From: Fibrobacter succinogenes
Lineage (GTDB): Bacteria; Fibrobacterota; Fibrobacteria; Fibrobacterales; Fibrobacteraceae
Assembly: GCF_902779965.1 (NCBI RefSeq)
Contig: NZ_CACZDK010000035.1
Coordinates: 1 to 61,238 of the forward strand
Direction: 5' to 3'
DNA: 61,238 nt
Under the pieces are notes generated by a model. That model made no database searches and was not told the DNA's origin. It saw only the letters and a list, made by a program, of their open reading frames with translations. The translations under genes and the position numbers were made by a program. This document shows, piece by piece, positions 42,398 through 50,629 of this stretch (position 1 is the first letter of the stretch; each line of letters starts with the position of its first letter).

Positions 42398-43621
42398 CTA
42401 GCGCAAGGGGTATTCCTTGTATTCCTGTACGCCGAATTCTTCCTTGAGGAAGTCCCAGCGCACAAGGCGGTTTTTCCAGTAATACTTGCGGTACAGGCGG
42501 CGTGCCACGCGGCTTGTTAGTTCGTATGGAATCGTGTGGTGTTCGTCGGCAACGCTTTCCATCGAAATGCGGAAGTCGAGTTCGCCGTTTACGACATCAA
42601 CTGTTTCGCCAACTTGCACATCTGGAATGTGGCTTACATCGACCATTGTCGCATCCATGCACACGCGTCCGAGAATCGGGCAGAGCTGTCCACGGATAAA
42701 AACAAATCCCTTGTTGTATTCGCCGCGGAGGTAACCGTCACCGTAACCGATGGCGATTGTCGCAATGCGCGTGAGCTGTTGGGCTGCCCAGTAACCGCCG
42801 TAGCTCACTGTTTCGCCGGGCTTCACGTCGTGCACGTGGCGGATAGTGGACTTGATTTTCATGACGGGCTTGAGCGGCCATGGTGATGGTGCTGCTCCCA
42901 TGCAGTTGTAACCGTAAAGGGCAAGGCCCGGACGCACCATGTCGAAGTGGCTTTCGGGGTGTGTGAGCGTGCCTGCGGAACTGGAGCAGTGGCAGATTTC
43001 CGGGCGCAGTCCTTCGGCTTCGAGAACGTCTACGAGACGGGAGAAACGTTGAATCTGAACTTCTGTTTTTGGATTGCCCGGCATGTCGGCTGTAGCAAGG
43101 TGCGTGAACATTCCTTCGAACTTCAAATGCTTGAGGGATAGTGCCGCGCGAATGTTGTTGAAGTCTTCGGCGTCAAAGCCGTAACGGTTCATGCCCGTGT
43201 CTATCGCGAGGTGCGCCTTGCAGGTGGTTCCCGTTTCGCCAAGGAATTGGTCGAATGCCATTGCTGTGCGGATGTCGGTAATGGCAGCCGTGAGCTGGAA
43301 TTCGACAAAGTAGGCGAAGTCTGCGGGCGTGCAAGGACCCAACACTAGAATTGGCAAGTCCATGCCATATTGGCGAAGAATCATGCCTTCGCTAATGTGG
43401 GCTACGCCAAGGTAGTCGGCACCACCGAACTTGGCGGCAAAAGAGCAGGCGAGGCTTCCGTGGCCGTAAGAGTCTGCCTTGACGGGGAGTAAAATCTTGG
43501 TCGAAGCCGGAATTTGGCTTCTGATAAACTTGATGTTTTCACAAAGGGCGTCTAAATTGATCTCAATCCAGTTCGGGCGCGCAATTTTATTTAAGTCGGG
43601 AGGAGTAGATAAAAGTTTCAT
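42398..43621 (-). CDS. alr: Alanine racemase
   Basis: The 407-residue PLP enzyme makes D-alanine for peptidoglycan. The PLP Lys lies in LLPVKADSYGHG, and the catalytic Tyr of the second base is in VSYGGYW; IAIGYGDGYLRG and GRVCMDATMVDV are family signatures. It is about 40 residues longer than E. coli Alr, mainly at the C-terminus (KNRLVRWDFLKEEFGVQEYKEYPLR). It is first in a two-gene unit with ogt. Confidence 0.95.
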   Translation of the reverse strand: MKLLSTPPDLNKIARPNWIEINLDALCENIKFIRSQIPASTKILLPVKADSYGHGSLACSFAAKFGGADYLGVAHISEGMILRQYGMDLPILVLGPCTPADFAYFVEFQLTAAITDIRTAMAFDQFLGETGTTCKAHLAIDTGMNRYGFDAEDFNNIRAALSLKHLKFEGMFTHLATADMPGNPKTEVQIQRFSRLVDVLEAEGLRPEICHCSSSAGTLTHPESHFDMVRPGLALYGYNCMGAAPSPWPLKPVMKIKSTIRHVHDVKPGETVSYGGYWAAQQLTRIATIAIGYGDGYLRGEYNKGFVFIRGQLCPILGRVCMDATMVDVSHIPDVQVGETVDVVNGELDFRISMESVADEHHTIPYELTSRVARRLYRKYYWKNRLVRWDFLKEEFGVQEYKEYPLR

Positions 43622-44309
43622 GATAGCAATAATATAGTCAAGTTTTAAGATTGTGTAGTGGATGGGAATAAAAGTTACTAGTTAATAGTTAGTAGTTACT
43701 AGAAGATTTTTGTTTGAAAAAGTCTAGTAACTTCAAACTCGGAACTTTTGCGAAGCAACCTCAGCAACTCAAAACGCTTAACTGTCGCAAAGCGGCTATA
43801 CGTTCCAAATTGGAATAAATTACACTGGGCTAAGTTTTGTAAAATTCAAGGGCTGTGATAAAATTCAAAATTGAGCGCGAACCCAATAACTACGCGCAAA
43901 GCCTTATTTTATCTAAGTTTACAAAGCGTCGTATGAAATTTTCTTTACTATTTTGCGCTGTTTTCTTGAAATTTTTATTGGTACTTTATGGGTGTGATAA
44001 GGGTTCGGGTTGTTTCTTACTTTTGATAAATGAATAAAAAAAGTAAGCGGTTTGAACAAAATAATATCCCTTATTTGGTGATACAGATTTTCTGACATTG
44101 TTATATACAAACGTGATAATTGCGTACCTCAAGTGCGTAGTTAAAGCGTGCGATAGTTTCGCGTAACAGTTCGATTAAAGGGCTTGCCTTAAAGTCCTGT
44201 TACGAAATGTTGCCATTCGGCAAAAGGATTGCTCCGCTCACGGAGTAGTTGGTTTGCTGATACCAAAAAACATAAACATCCAAAAATCCTGCAAAGGGAG
44301 GATAAAATC
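43622..44309. other. 688-base spacer: heptamer repeats, a structured leader candidate, no supported gene
   Basis: Heptamers lie at 43674-43701. At 44157-44209 an outer pair CGTAACAG / CTGTTACG encloses an inner imperfect pair TTAAAGG / CCTTAA; it may form a nested hairpin about 100 bases upstream of the TonB-family gene. A 60-residue frame at 43855-44037 lacks support. Confidence 0.5.
43674..43701 (+). repeat. GTTACTA heptamer tandem repeat upstream of alr
   Basis: Units GTTACTA, GTTAATA, GTTAGTA, GTTACTA, followed after about 20 bases by the inverse CTAGTAACTT. Both strands contain stop triplets in shifting frames (TAGTTAC on one strand, TAACTAC on the other). Confidence 0.85.
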
Positions 44310-45257
44310 ATGAAAACGACAAATAAAAAACAAGACGCGTTCATCGCATCCTTGATGCCTGATTCTGACAAGAAAATGGTGCGCATTGCAAGCTTATCGC
44401 TGATTGTCGCACTGGCTCTTGGCTTTTGGGCCACGACATATGAACGAGTAATCGACGAAGTGTTGTTTGATACACCAGATAGCATTACCGTCGCAAAAGT
44501 AACCATGGCAGATCCTGTCAAAAAAACGGATGAAAAAAAGCCTGATATAAAGAAGAATAAAACTGTTCCGCCGGATCATCGCAAAAGGCAAGGTGGTGGA
44601 GGAAAGCCGAGTGGAAAAGGAAATCCGAAAGCTGCTCTCGAACGAGGCGTGCTCAAGATCCTGACTGCTCTGAAAAATAATCCGTCCGCCGATGCTTTTG
44701 TTGCGCTGAATCAGAAAACGGCGAAGGACATTGACAAGGTTCTTTCAAAAGTGAATGGCCTTCAGACTCATGGAACAACAAAGCTTGGCGGACGTCGAGG
44801 TCCTGTAAATGCAGGATTCAACGAAGGGTCGTTTGCTGGTGGTTCCGGAGGAATTGGCGATGCGCTCGGTGGCTTAGTCGGTGGCTCAGCAGGTCCTCTT
44901 GGAACTAAGGCGATGAAAGGTCATATTAAGGCGCCAAATCCAAATGAAATTGATATGGGTGCTGGTGGCGGATCCCGCTCTGCATCTGATATCATGAAAG
45001 TTGTGCGTCAGAGAACACCTGGACTTCGTCACATTTACAATAAGCACTTGAAGAAAAATCCGGGATTCCAGGGCAAGGTCACATTGAGGTTTACGATTGC
45101 GCCGGGTGGTGAAATTATAAACATGGCTCTTGTTTCTTCTACAACGGGTTACAGCGCATTCGATAGCGATATCAAGAATGCAGTAGCTAAATGGACTTTC
45201 GGTGTAATTAAATCGGGTAATACGACAGTGACGATTCCATTTACCTTTACGGAGTAA
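44310..45257 (+). CDS. TonB-like C-terminal (AgmX/PglI-type) membrane protein
   Basis: The 315-residue protein has one N-terminal membrane helix (IASLSLIVALALGFWATTY), a basic, Pro/Lys-rich spacer, a Gly-rich region (GGSGGIGDALGGLVGGSAG) and a C-terminal domain: IMKVVRQRTPGLRHIYNKHLKKNPGFQGKVTLRFTIAPGGEI, ending with AVAKWTFG. This last part matches the energy-transducing TonB-like domain of AgmX/PglI gliding-motility or secretion proteins. GGGAGG lies 8 bases before the ATG. It may couple proton-motive force to an outer-membrane process; the partner ExbB/ExbD genes are not nearby. Confidence 0.85.
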   Translation: MKTTNKKQDAFIASLMPDSDKKMVRIASLSLIVALALGFWATTYERVIDEVLFDTPDSITVAKVTMADPVKKTDEKKPDIKKNKTVPPDHRKRQGGGGKPSGKGNPKAALERGVLKILTALKNNPSADAFVALNQKTAKDIDKVLSKVNGLQTHGTTKLGGRRGPVNAGFNEGSFAGGSGGIGDALGGLVGGSAGPLGTKAMKGHIKAPNPNEIDMGAGGGSRSASDIMKVVRQRTPGLRHIYNKHLKKNPGFQGKVTLRFTIAPGGEIINMALVSSTTGYSAFDSDIKNAVAKWTFGVIKSGNTTVTIPFTFTE

Positions 45258-45304
45258 TGAAATGGCGATTGGAGTAGAATAAAGACAAATAGATTTTTAA
45301 ATTT

Positions 45305-45334
45305 AAGTCGGCGATTTTTGTCGCCGACTTTCGG
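45305..45334 (+). terminator. Terminator after the TonB-like gene
   Basis: AAGTCGGCGA-tttttg-TCGCCGACTT followed by TC. Confidence 0.8.
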
Positions 45335-45358
45335 TGATTTTAATTTATGGGGTAAAGA

Positions 45359-46477
45359 ATGAAGGATCCTCGCATTACGCAACTTGCAGAAAATTTGATT
45401 AACAATGCTATAGCGCTCAAGGCTGGCGAAAACATTTTAATCGAAACGACCGATACACCGGACGAACTTTCGACTGAACTTATCAAGGCTGTCGCTAAAG
45501 CCGGTGGCAATGCATTTGTCCATAATTACAACAGCCGTGTCCGCCGCGAAGTTATCCGCTCGGCATCCGAAGAACAGATGAAACTTTCGGCAGAACTTGC
45601 TATGGATGAAATGAAGAAGATGCAAGCATATCTCTCCATCCGCGCCATGAACAACGCAATGGAAAACTGCGACATCGACGATAAGAAAATGCTTGCATAC
45701 AGGACCATCACGCAAGACGTTTTGAATTACCGCGTGAACAATACGCGTTGGTGCGTGCTCCGCTGGCCAAACCCGTCGATGGCTCAAGGCGCAAAGATGA
45801 GCACGGAAGCTTTCGAAGACTTTTACTTCAAGGCTTGCCTTGCCGATTATCCGAAAATGCAGCGCGCTGCCCAGGCGTTGGTCAATCTCATGAACAGGAC
45901 AAACAAGGTGCGTCTTGTTGCGCAGGATACGGACATCACGTTCAGCATCAAGGACATTCCGGCGGTGCCGTGCTGCGGCAACATGAACATTCCCGATGGC
46001 GAAGTTTATACGGCGCCTGTGCAGGGGAGCATCGAAGGCGTTATCCATTACAACACGCCGACGCTTTACGAAGGCAAGCAGTTCAGCAACATCCGCCTCG
46101 TCTTCAAGCAGGGTAAAATTGTCGAAGCCACATGCGAAACAGGTGACAACAAGAGCCTGAACGCAATATTCGATACGGATGAAGGCGCGCGTTATGTTGG
46201 TGAATTTGCAATCGGTTTCAATCCGTTCGTGCTTTCTCCGATGTGCGACATTCTGTTCGATGAAAAAATTGCTGGGAGCATCCACTTTACGCCGGGCATG
46301 TGTTACGAAGATGCTCCGAACGGAAACAAATCCGCTATCCATTGGGACTTGGTGCTGATTATGCGTCCGGAATACGGCGGTGGTGAAATTTGGTTCGACG
46401 ACAAACTCATCCGTAAAGATGGACTTTTTGTGGTTGATGAACTCAAGTGCCTAAATCCGGAATCGCTTGGCGGTTAG
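45359..46477 (+). CDS. Aminopeptidase, M29 (AmpS/aminopeptidase T) family
   Basis: The 372-residue metalloaminopeptidase shows the M29 layout: start with LAENLINNAIALKAGENILIE, middle metal ligand Glu in NIPDGEVYTAPV, later GEFAIGFNPF, and the C-terminal metal motif SAIHWDLV (His, Asp) followed by GGGEIWFDDKLIRKDG. It trims peptides in the cytoplasm. GGGG lies 8 bases before the ATG. It forms its own unit after a terminator. Confidence 0.9.
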   Translation: MKDPRITQLAENLINNAIALKAGENILIETTDTPDELSTELIKAVAKAGGNAFVHNYNSRVRREVIRSASEEQMKLSAELAMDEMKKMQAYLSIRAMNNAMENCDIDDKKMLAYRTITQDVLNYRVNNTRWCVLRWPNPSMAQGAKMSTEAFEDFYFKACLADYPKMQRAAQALVNLMNRTNKVRLVAQDTDITFSIKDIPAVPCCGNMNIPDGEVYTAPVQGSIEGVIHYNTPTLYEGKQFSNIRLVFKQGKIVEATCETGDNKSLNAIFDTDEGARYVGEFAIGFNPFVLSPMCDILFDEKIAGSIHFTPGMCYEDAPNGNKSAIHWDLVLIMRPEYGGGEIWFDDKLIRKDGLFVVDELKCLNPESLGG

Positions 46478-46533
46478 TTGCAAAAATATTATATTATTGC
46501 ATAAACCTCAAAAACTTATTATAAGGAAATCGT

Positions 46534-47826
46534 ATGAATATAAAAACGATGTTTGGCATTGGCCTTATAGGCTTCGGTCTCGCCTTTGCTCAGGATGGCT
46601 CTTCTGAATCTCGTTCCATGAGCGAACAGGAACTCCAGAAGCAGGAAGAACAGGCCGCCTCTTCTGAAAGCCTGACTTCTCCGGTTGCTTTTGTAAAACC
46701 CGATATTCCGAAGGAATCCAAGCGTTCCCCATTCAATGCTATTCTGCATGGCAAGTCCTATAACAGACATAGCAATATGGCTGCTGCTAACAACACGGAC
46801 CTTTTGCTCACGTACCCGAACTTGTTTGCTAACCGTAAGTTCTTCTACATCGAACCGACGAACAAACTCGGAATTCTCTCCCTTGGCTCGTTCTTTACGG
46901 CTTTCGATATTTCCAAGGCTACTCATGCGGACTCTACGGACTCCCCAAAAGAAGTCGGTCGCCTTACTCTTGGTTATGCCGCTCCTGGTTTCGGTGTCTA
47001 TATTAGAGCAGGCCTTGGTCGCGATAAAGTCACCAATGATAATAAACGTAACATTAATGTTGAAGGAAATCCAAAAGATGTGGTTGCGCCTGGTAAAAGA
47101 TCGAAAACTTTTGGTGGTGATGACTGGGCAGCATCTATTGCCAAGAGTTTCTTGGGCATGAATATCGCTGCAGATGTTGACTGGCTTACTGTTAAGAATC
47201 AGATTCACGTAGAACCGGATGTCGGTCCTGAAACTGAAGAACATTACGATAGCCTCACGGTTAACTTGAGCTTGACCAACGCTCCGACGGCAAAGAACTT
47301 TACCTGGACTCTTGGTGCAAGATTTATTAGCTTCAATGGCGAAAGAGAAGTTGATGACGATGTTGTTGCTGATAATGATAGCTTAGATTCCTTCTGGGAA
47401 ATTGATCCGTACATTCGCGCTGGTCTTTCTGTTCTTGAAAATGAAAATGCCCGTATTCTCCTTGGTGCTGCAGCAATCGTTTCTTACAGACACTTTGATG
47501 ATCCGCTTGATCGTTATGCTCTTACCACTGTTCTCCAGCCGAGCATGCTTGGTGAAGTTTTCTTAGGCGAAAACAAGAACTTCATGTTCTATGGAGAAGT
47601 CGGTTATGACTGGGTTGTTTTCCGTTACATGAAGGATGACGACGCTGATTATTCCAGGATGATGGATGTGATGAACTCCGTTAATGCTTCTGTTGGTTTC
47701 CGTTACCAGTACAAGGATTTCCTTGCTGTTGAACTCGGTCTCGGCGAAAAGCTCTTCACGGGTCTTGGAAACTTCTTCCAGGCTGATGGCACCTTCCTCG
47801 ACTTCAGCGCTATGATCCGCTTCTAG
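46534..47826 (+). CDS. Outer-membrane beta-barrel protein, function unknown
   Basis: The 430-residue protein has a signal peptide (MNIKTMFGIGLIGFGLAFAQ), a Ser/Glu/Gln-rich spacer, then regular beta strands (GVYIRAGLGRDK, TWTLGARFISFNG, FMFYGEVGYDWVVFRYM, VNASVGFRYQYKDFLAVELGLG), ending in Phe (FSAMIRF), the usual signal for the barrel assembly machine. No specific family is recognised. The ribosome site AAGGA is 7 bases before the ATG. Confidence 0.75.
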   Translation: MNIKTMFGIGLIGFGLAFAQDGSSESRSMSEQELQKQEEQAASSESLTSPVAFVKPDIPKESKRSPFNAILHGKSYNRHSNMAAANNTDLLLTYPNLFANRKFFYIEPTNKLGILSLGSFFTAFDISKATHADSTDSPKEVGRLTLGYAAPGFGVYIRAGLGRDKVTNDNKRNINVEGNPKDVVAPGKRSKTFGGDDWAASIAKSFLGMNIAADVDWLTVKNQIHVEPDVGPETEEHYDSLTVNLSLTNAPTAKNFTWTLGARFISFNGEREVDDDVVADNDSLDSFWEIDPYIRAGLSVLENENARILLGAAAIVSYRHFDDPLDRYALTTVLQPSMLGEVFLGENKNFMFYGEVGYDWVVFRYMKDDDADYSRMMDVMNSVNASVGFRYQYKDFLAVELGLGEKLFTGLGNFFQADGTFLDFSAMIRF

Positions 47827-47849
47827 TTGACGCTTAACAGTGTAAAAAG

Positions 47850-47878
47850 TAACGCCTCCCGGATGGGAGGCGTTCTTG
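47850..47878 (+). terminator. Terminator after the barrel protein gene
   Basis: AACGCCTCCC-ggat-GGGAGGCGTT, then CTTGTTTTTG. Confidence 0.85.
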
Positions 47879-47898
47879 TTTTTGTGCGTTAAACATTT

Positions 47899-47933
47899 GA
47901 AAAAAGAAACCCGTGCAGTAGAACTGCGCGGGC
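47899..47933 (-). terminator. Terminator of asd
   Basis: On the minus strand CCCGCGCAG-ttcta-CTGCACGGG is followed by TTTCTTTTTT. Confidence 0.8.
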
Positions 47934-47948
47934 TCGACAATGAAAATT

Positions 47949-47975
47949 GTCATCGCGAGAATGCCCGCGATTCTC
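47949..47975. repeat. GTCAT...ATTCTC palindromic element
   Basis: GTCATCGCGAGAAT-GCCCGCGATTCTC, 3' of asd: GAGAAT / ATTCTC and CGCG / CGCG arms. Confidence 0.6.
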
Positions 47976-47977
47976 AA

Positions 47978-48967
47978 TTACAGGCGTTCTGCAATCTGGA
48001 CGGCGTTGAGGGCTGCACCCTTGCGGATCTGGTCGCCAACAATCCAGATGTTCATGCCGTTGTCGCAAGCGAGGTCCTTACGGATACGACCGACGTAGAT
48101 ATCATCCGTGCCCATGAGGTTAAGCGGCATCGGGTAGACGTTGTTTGCCGGATCGTCGCAAAGCTGGAGGCCTTCGCCGTTCTTGATAGCGTTGCGGACT
48201 TCTTCGACAGAGAGTGCGCGTTCCGTTTCGAAGCTGATGGCTTCGGAATGGCAGCGGAGTGCAGAAACGCGGACGCAAGTAGCAGCGCAGCGGACGTCGC
48301 TGTGCATGATCTTCTGCGTTTCGTTGAACATCTTCATCTCTTCCTTGGTGTAGCCGTTGTCGGTGAACACGTCAATGTGCGGGATGAGGTTGTAAGCGAG
48401 CTGGTGTGCGAACTTCTTCACGGTGACCGGCTTGCCTTCGACGATTTCCTGATACTGCTGCTTGAGTTCAGCCATGCCTGTTGCACCGGCACCGCTTGCG
48501 CTCTGGTAAGAGGAAACGTGGATAGTCTTGATCTTGCTCAAGTCGTTGATCGGCTTGAGAGCGACAACCATCATGATGGTCGTGCAGTTCGGGTTAGCGA
48601 TAATGCCCTTGTGGAGCTTGATGTCTTCCGGGTTCACTTCCGGGACAACGAGCGGAACGTTCGGATCCATGCGGAAGAAGCTCGTGTTGTCAACGACGAC
48701 GGCGCCGGCATCAACTGCGATAGGAGCGAATTCCTTGGAAACGCTTGCGCCTGCAGAAGAGAGCACGAGGTCAACGTTCTTGAAAGCATCCTTGCAAGTG
48801 AGTTCCACTTTGAGCTTTTCGCCCTTGAATTCATATTCGCGACCGACGCTGCGTTCGGATGCGAGAAGCTTCAAGTTCTGAAGCGGAAAGTTACGTTGTT
48901 CAAGAATCTTGAGGAGTTCCTGACCTACTGCGCCGGTGGCGCCCATGATCGCTACGTTACGAATCAT
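47978..48967 (-). CDS. asd: Aspartate-semialdehyde dehydrogenase
   Basis: The 329-residue enzyme reduces aspartyl phosphate with NADPH, the shared step to lysine, diaminopimelate, threonine and methionine. The nucleotide-binding start is MGATGAVGQELL. The catalytic Cys is in IANPNCTTIMM, and a conserved His is in SALRCHSEAISFE. SSYQSASGAGATGM is another family motif. AAAGG precedes the ATG. It works upstream of dapB, which is encoded elsewhere in this window. Confidence 0.95.
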   Translation of the reverse strand: MIRNVAIMGATGAVGQELLKILEQRNFPLQNLKLLASERSVGREYEFKGEKLKVELTCKDAFKNVDLVLSSAGASVSKEFAPIAVDAGAVVVDNTSFFRMDPNVPLVVPEVNPEDIKLHKGIIANPNCTTIMMVVALKPINDLSKIKTIHVSSYQSASGAGATGMAELKQQYQEIVEGKPVTVKKFAHQLAYNLIPHIDVFTDNGYTKEEMKMFNETQKIMHSDVRCAATCVRVSALRCHSEAISFETERALSVEEVRNAIKNGEGLQLCDDPANNVYPMPLNLMGTDDIYVGRIRKDLACDNGMNIWIVGDQIRKGAALNAVQIAERL

Positions 48968-48988
48968 AGATTTAACCTTTGTTTTTAC

Positions 48989-49927
48989 TTATTGTTGAGG
49001 TTGATTGTTCGTTTTTAAATTTTGAATGATCTTGTTGAATTTATCGACATGCCTTTTTGCAATCACAATCAAGTCGTGAGCCTGTGCGTATTTTTTCCTT
49101 GCTTCTTCTGGATCTTCCAAAAGGCAATAAGAGTACAACACGTGGGTCGCGCTGCGAATTGTTTCTGAAGCTTGGACAAGTTCTGTATGAGCTTCACGTG
49201 CTTCAAGCGGATGGAAAATCCCAATAGCCTTGCGGTTCAGCGTTGTGGCCCTGTTGTTGATGGCAAGAGCCTGTTGGCTGCGATTTTCGCGTTCCATCTC
49301 GCCGGCATTGGCTTCCATGGGTTCGAATGAACTCACGGCACGCATGATGTCAAACATTTTGTCTACGAAAGATTCTGCCTTGTCTGCATAAGTATCAAGG
49401 CGGTCCATCACTTCAGGAGCGAGTTCAACATCGTCTTCGTCTACAGAATCGATTTGTTTATCGATGTTTTGCGCAGTGACTTGATTTTTACCCTGTTCCT
49501 TATTTTCGTTGTACGCATTATCAAAAGACGAAATGTAATCCTCGTACTTTTTGTTATGCGTAACGAGTTCGGTTGGAGAATAGGATGATGTAAGAACCAG
49601 GGCCGGACGTTCAAAGCATGCCGTTCCTATACAGCCGGTCAGCATGCAGAACGAGAAGAGAAGGTACTGTGCACGAGCGGACCATTCTTCGGTTTGCACC
49701 ATGCAAAGAATACCGAACAGGAAAAGCAAAAAGAACGACAATAAAATACCACCCTCGACATTTTGGACGATGATGGTATTTTTCACGAAATAGAATAAGC
49801 AGTCTATAATAATCGTCAGAGTTGAAAGAATAGCTCCGACAACTTTCGTATTACGCCCACTGGTCGTTGCCGTGGCGAATATCGTTACGAACGAGATTCC
49901 AAGCGGCAACGCATAGATAAGCGTCAT
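48989..49927 (-). CDS. Membrane protein with long cytoplasmic or periplasmic helical domain, function unknown
   Basis: The 312-residue protein has about four N-terminal membrane helices (TLIYALPLGISFVTIFATA, VVGAILSTLTIIIDCLFYFV, GGILLSFFLLFLFGILCMV, YLLFSFCMLTGCIGTACF). A soluble, charged, coiled-coil-like part of about 190 residues follows (RLDTYADKAESFVDKMFDIM, TIRSATHVLYSYCLLEDPEEARKKYAQAHDLI). No family was recognised. The start is the ATG with AAGGA eight bases upstream; one seven codons earlier (49948) is possible. It lies between ssb and asd on the same strand and may share their transcript. Confidence 0.65.
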   Translation of the reverse strand: MTLIYALPLGISFVTIFATATTSGRNTKVVGAILSTLTIIIDCLFYFVKNTIIVQNVEGGILLSFFLLFLFGILCMVQTEEWSARAQYLLFSFCMLTGCIGTACFERPALVLTSSYSPTELVTHNKKYEDYISSFDNAYNENKEQGKNQVTAQNIDKQIDSVDEDDVELAPEVMDRLDTYADKAESFVDKMFDIMRAVSSFEPMEANAGEMERENRSQQALAINNRATTLNRKAIGIFHPLEAREAHTELVQASETIRSATHVLYSYCLLEDPEEARKKYAQAHDLIVIAKRHVDKFNKIIQNLKTNNQPQQ

Positions 49928-49963
49928 TTCTGCAATTCCTTGATTCATTCAGAGAGTCTTTTA

Positions 49964-50443
49964 TTAGAACGGAAGATCGACGTCTTCTTCGGCCATGCCT
50001 GCGTCATAGGCTGGAGCGCTGTTTTGCTGCATTCCGTTGAAGCTGTTCGGTTGGAAACTGTTAGCTTGGCTATAGCCGCCTGCTGCCGGGGCGCCGCCCT
50101 GACCACGCGGAGTGAGGAGCTGGAACGTGTCCATGTTGATTTCGGTGACATAGCGCTTTTGACCGCTAGTCTGGTCGGTCCAGCTACGGTTGGTGAGGGA
50201 ACCTTCAACATAGAGGCTCATGCCCTTGCGAATACCAAGTTGTTCTACGATATCTGCTATTTTGCCCCAGCCAATAATGTTGTGCCAATCAGTCTGTTCT
50301 TTCTGTTCGCCATTGTTATCACGATAGCGGCGAGAAGTTGCAAGAGAAAAAGAAACACGCTTACGACCACCATTAGGATTGACACGGACTTCCGGATCTT
50401 TGCCAATGTTACCGATGAGCATAACCTTATTCAAATAAGCCAT
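49964..50443 (-). CDS. ssb: Single-stranded DNA-binding protein
   Basis: The 159-residue protein has an N-terminal OB fold (YLNKVMLIGNIGKDPEVR, WHNIIGWGKIADIVEQLGIRKGMSLYVEGSL), a Gly/Gln/Asn-rich flexible linker, and the conserved acidic tip EEDVDLPF that recruits repair and replication enzymes. It coats single-stranded DNA as a tetramer. The AT-rich spacer upstream (50444-50560) presumably holds its promoter; no LexA box was seen there. Confidence 0.97.
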   Translation of the reverse strand: MAYLNKVMLIGNIGKDPEVRVNPNGGRKRVSFSLATSRRYRDNNGEQKEQTDWHNIIGWGKIADIVEQLGIRKGMSLYVEGSLTNRSWTDQTSGQKRYVTEINMDTFQLLTPRGQGGAPAAGGYSQANSFQPNSFNGMQQNSAPAYDAGMAEEDVDLPF

Positions 50444-50562
50444 ATTATTATCCTATTTTTATTTTTGAATTTTCGGAATCAAAAATACAAAAAGTAATTT
50501 GACAGTTTTGTGTCAAAAAACAAAAAATTTGGCGAAAATCCAATAATTTTTGTGGATTTAAC

Positions 50563-50595
50563 AAAAAACCATGTGGAGTAAACCACATGGCCTTT
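50563..50595 (-). terminator. Terminator of the GH16 glucanase gene
   Basis: On the minus strand CCATGTGG-tttact-CCACATGG is followed by TTTTTTG. Confidence 0.88.
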
Positions 50596-50629
50596 GCGAT
50601 AAAGAGAATTATAAGAGAAACAGCCACGA

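Noticed and set aside
43855-44037. A 60-codon frame ending in a hydrophobic stretch with GC (possible lipoprotein)
   Set aside because: No ribosome site, poor codon pattern, and the signal-like part is followed by only about ten residues. The surrounding DNA is repeat-rich spacer.
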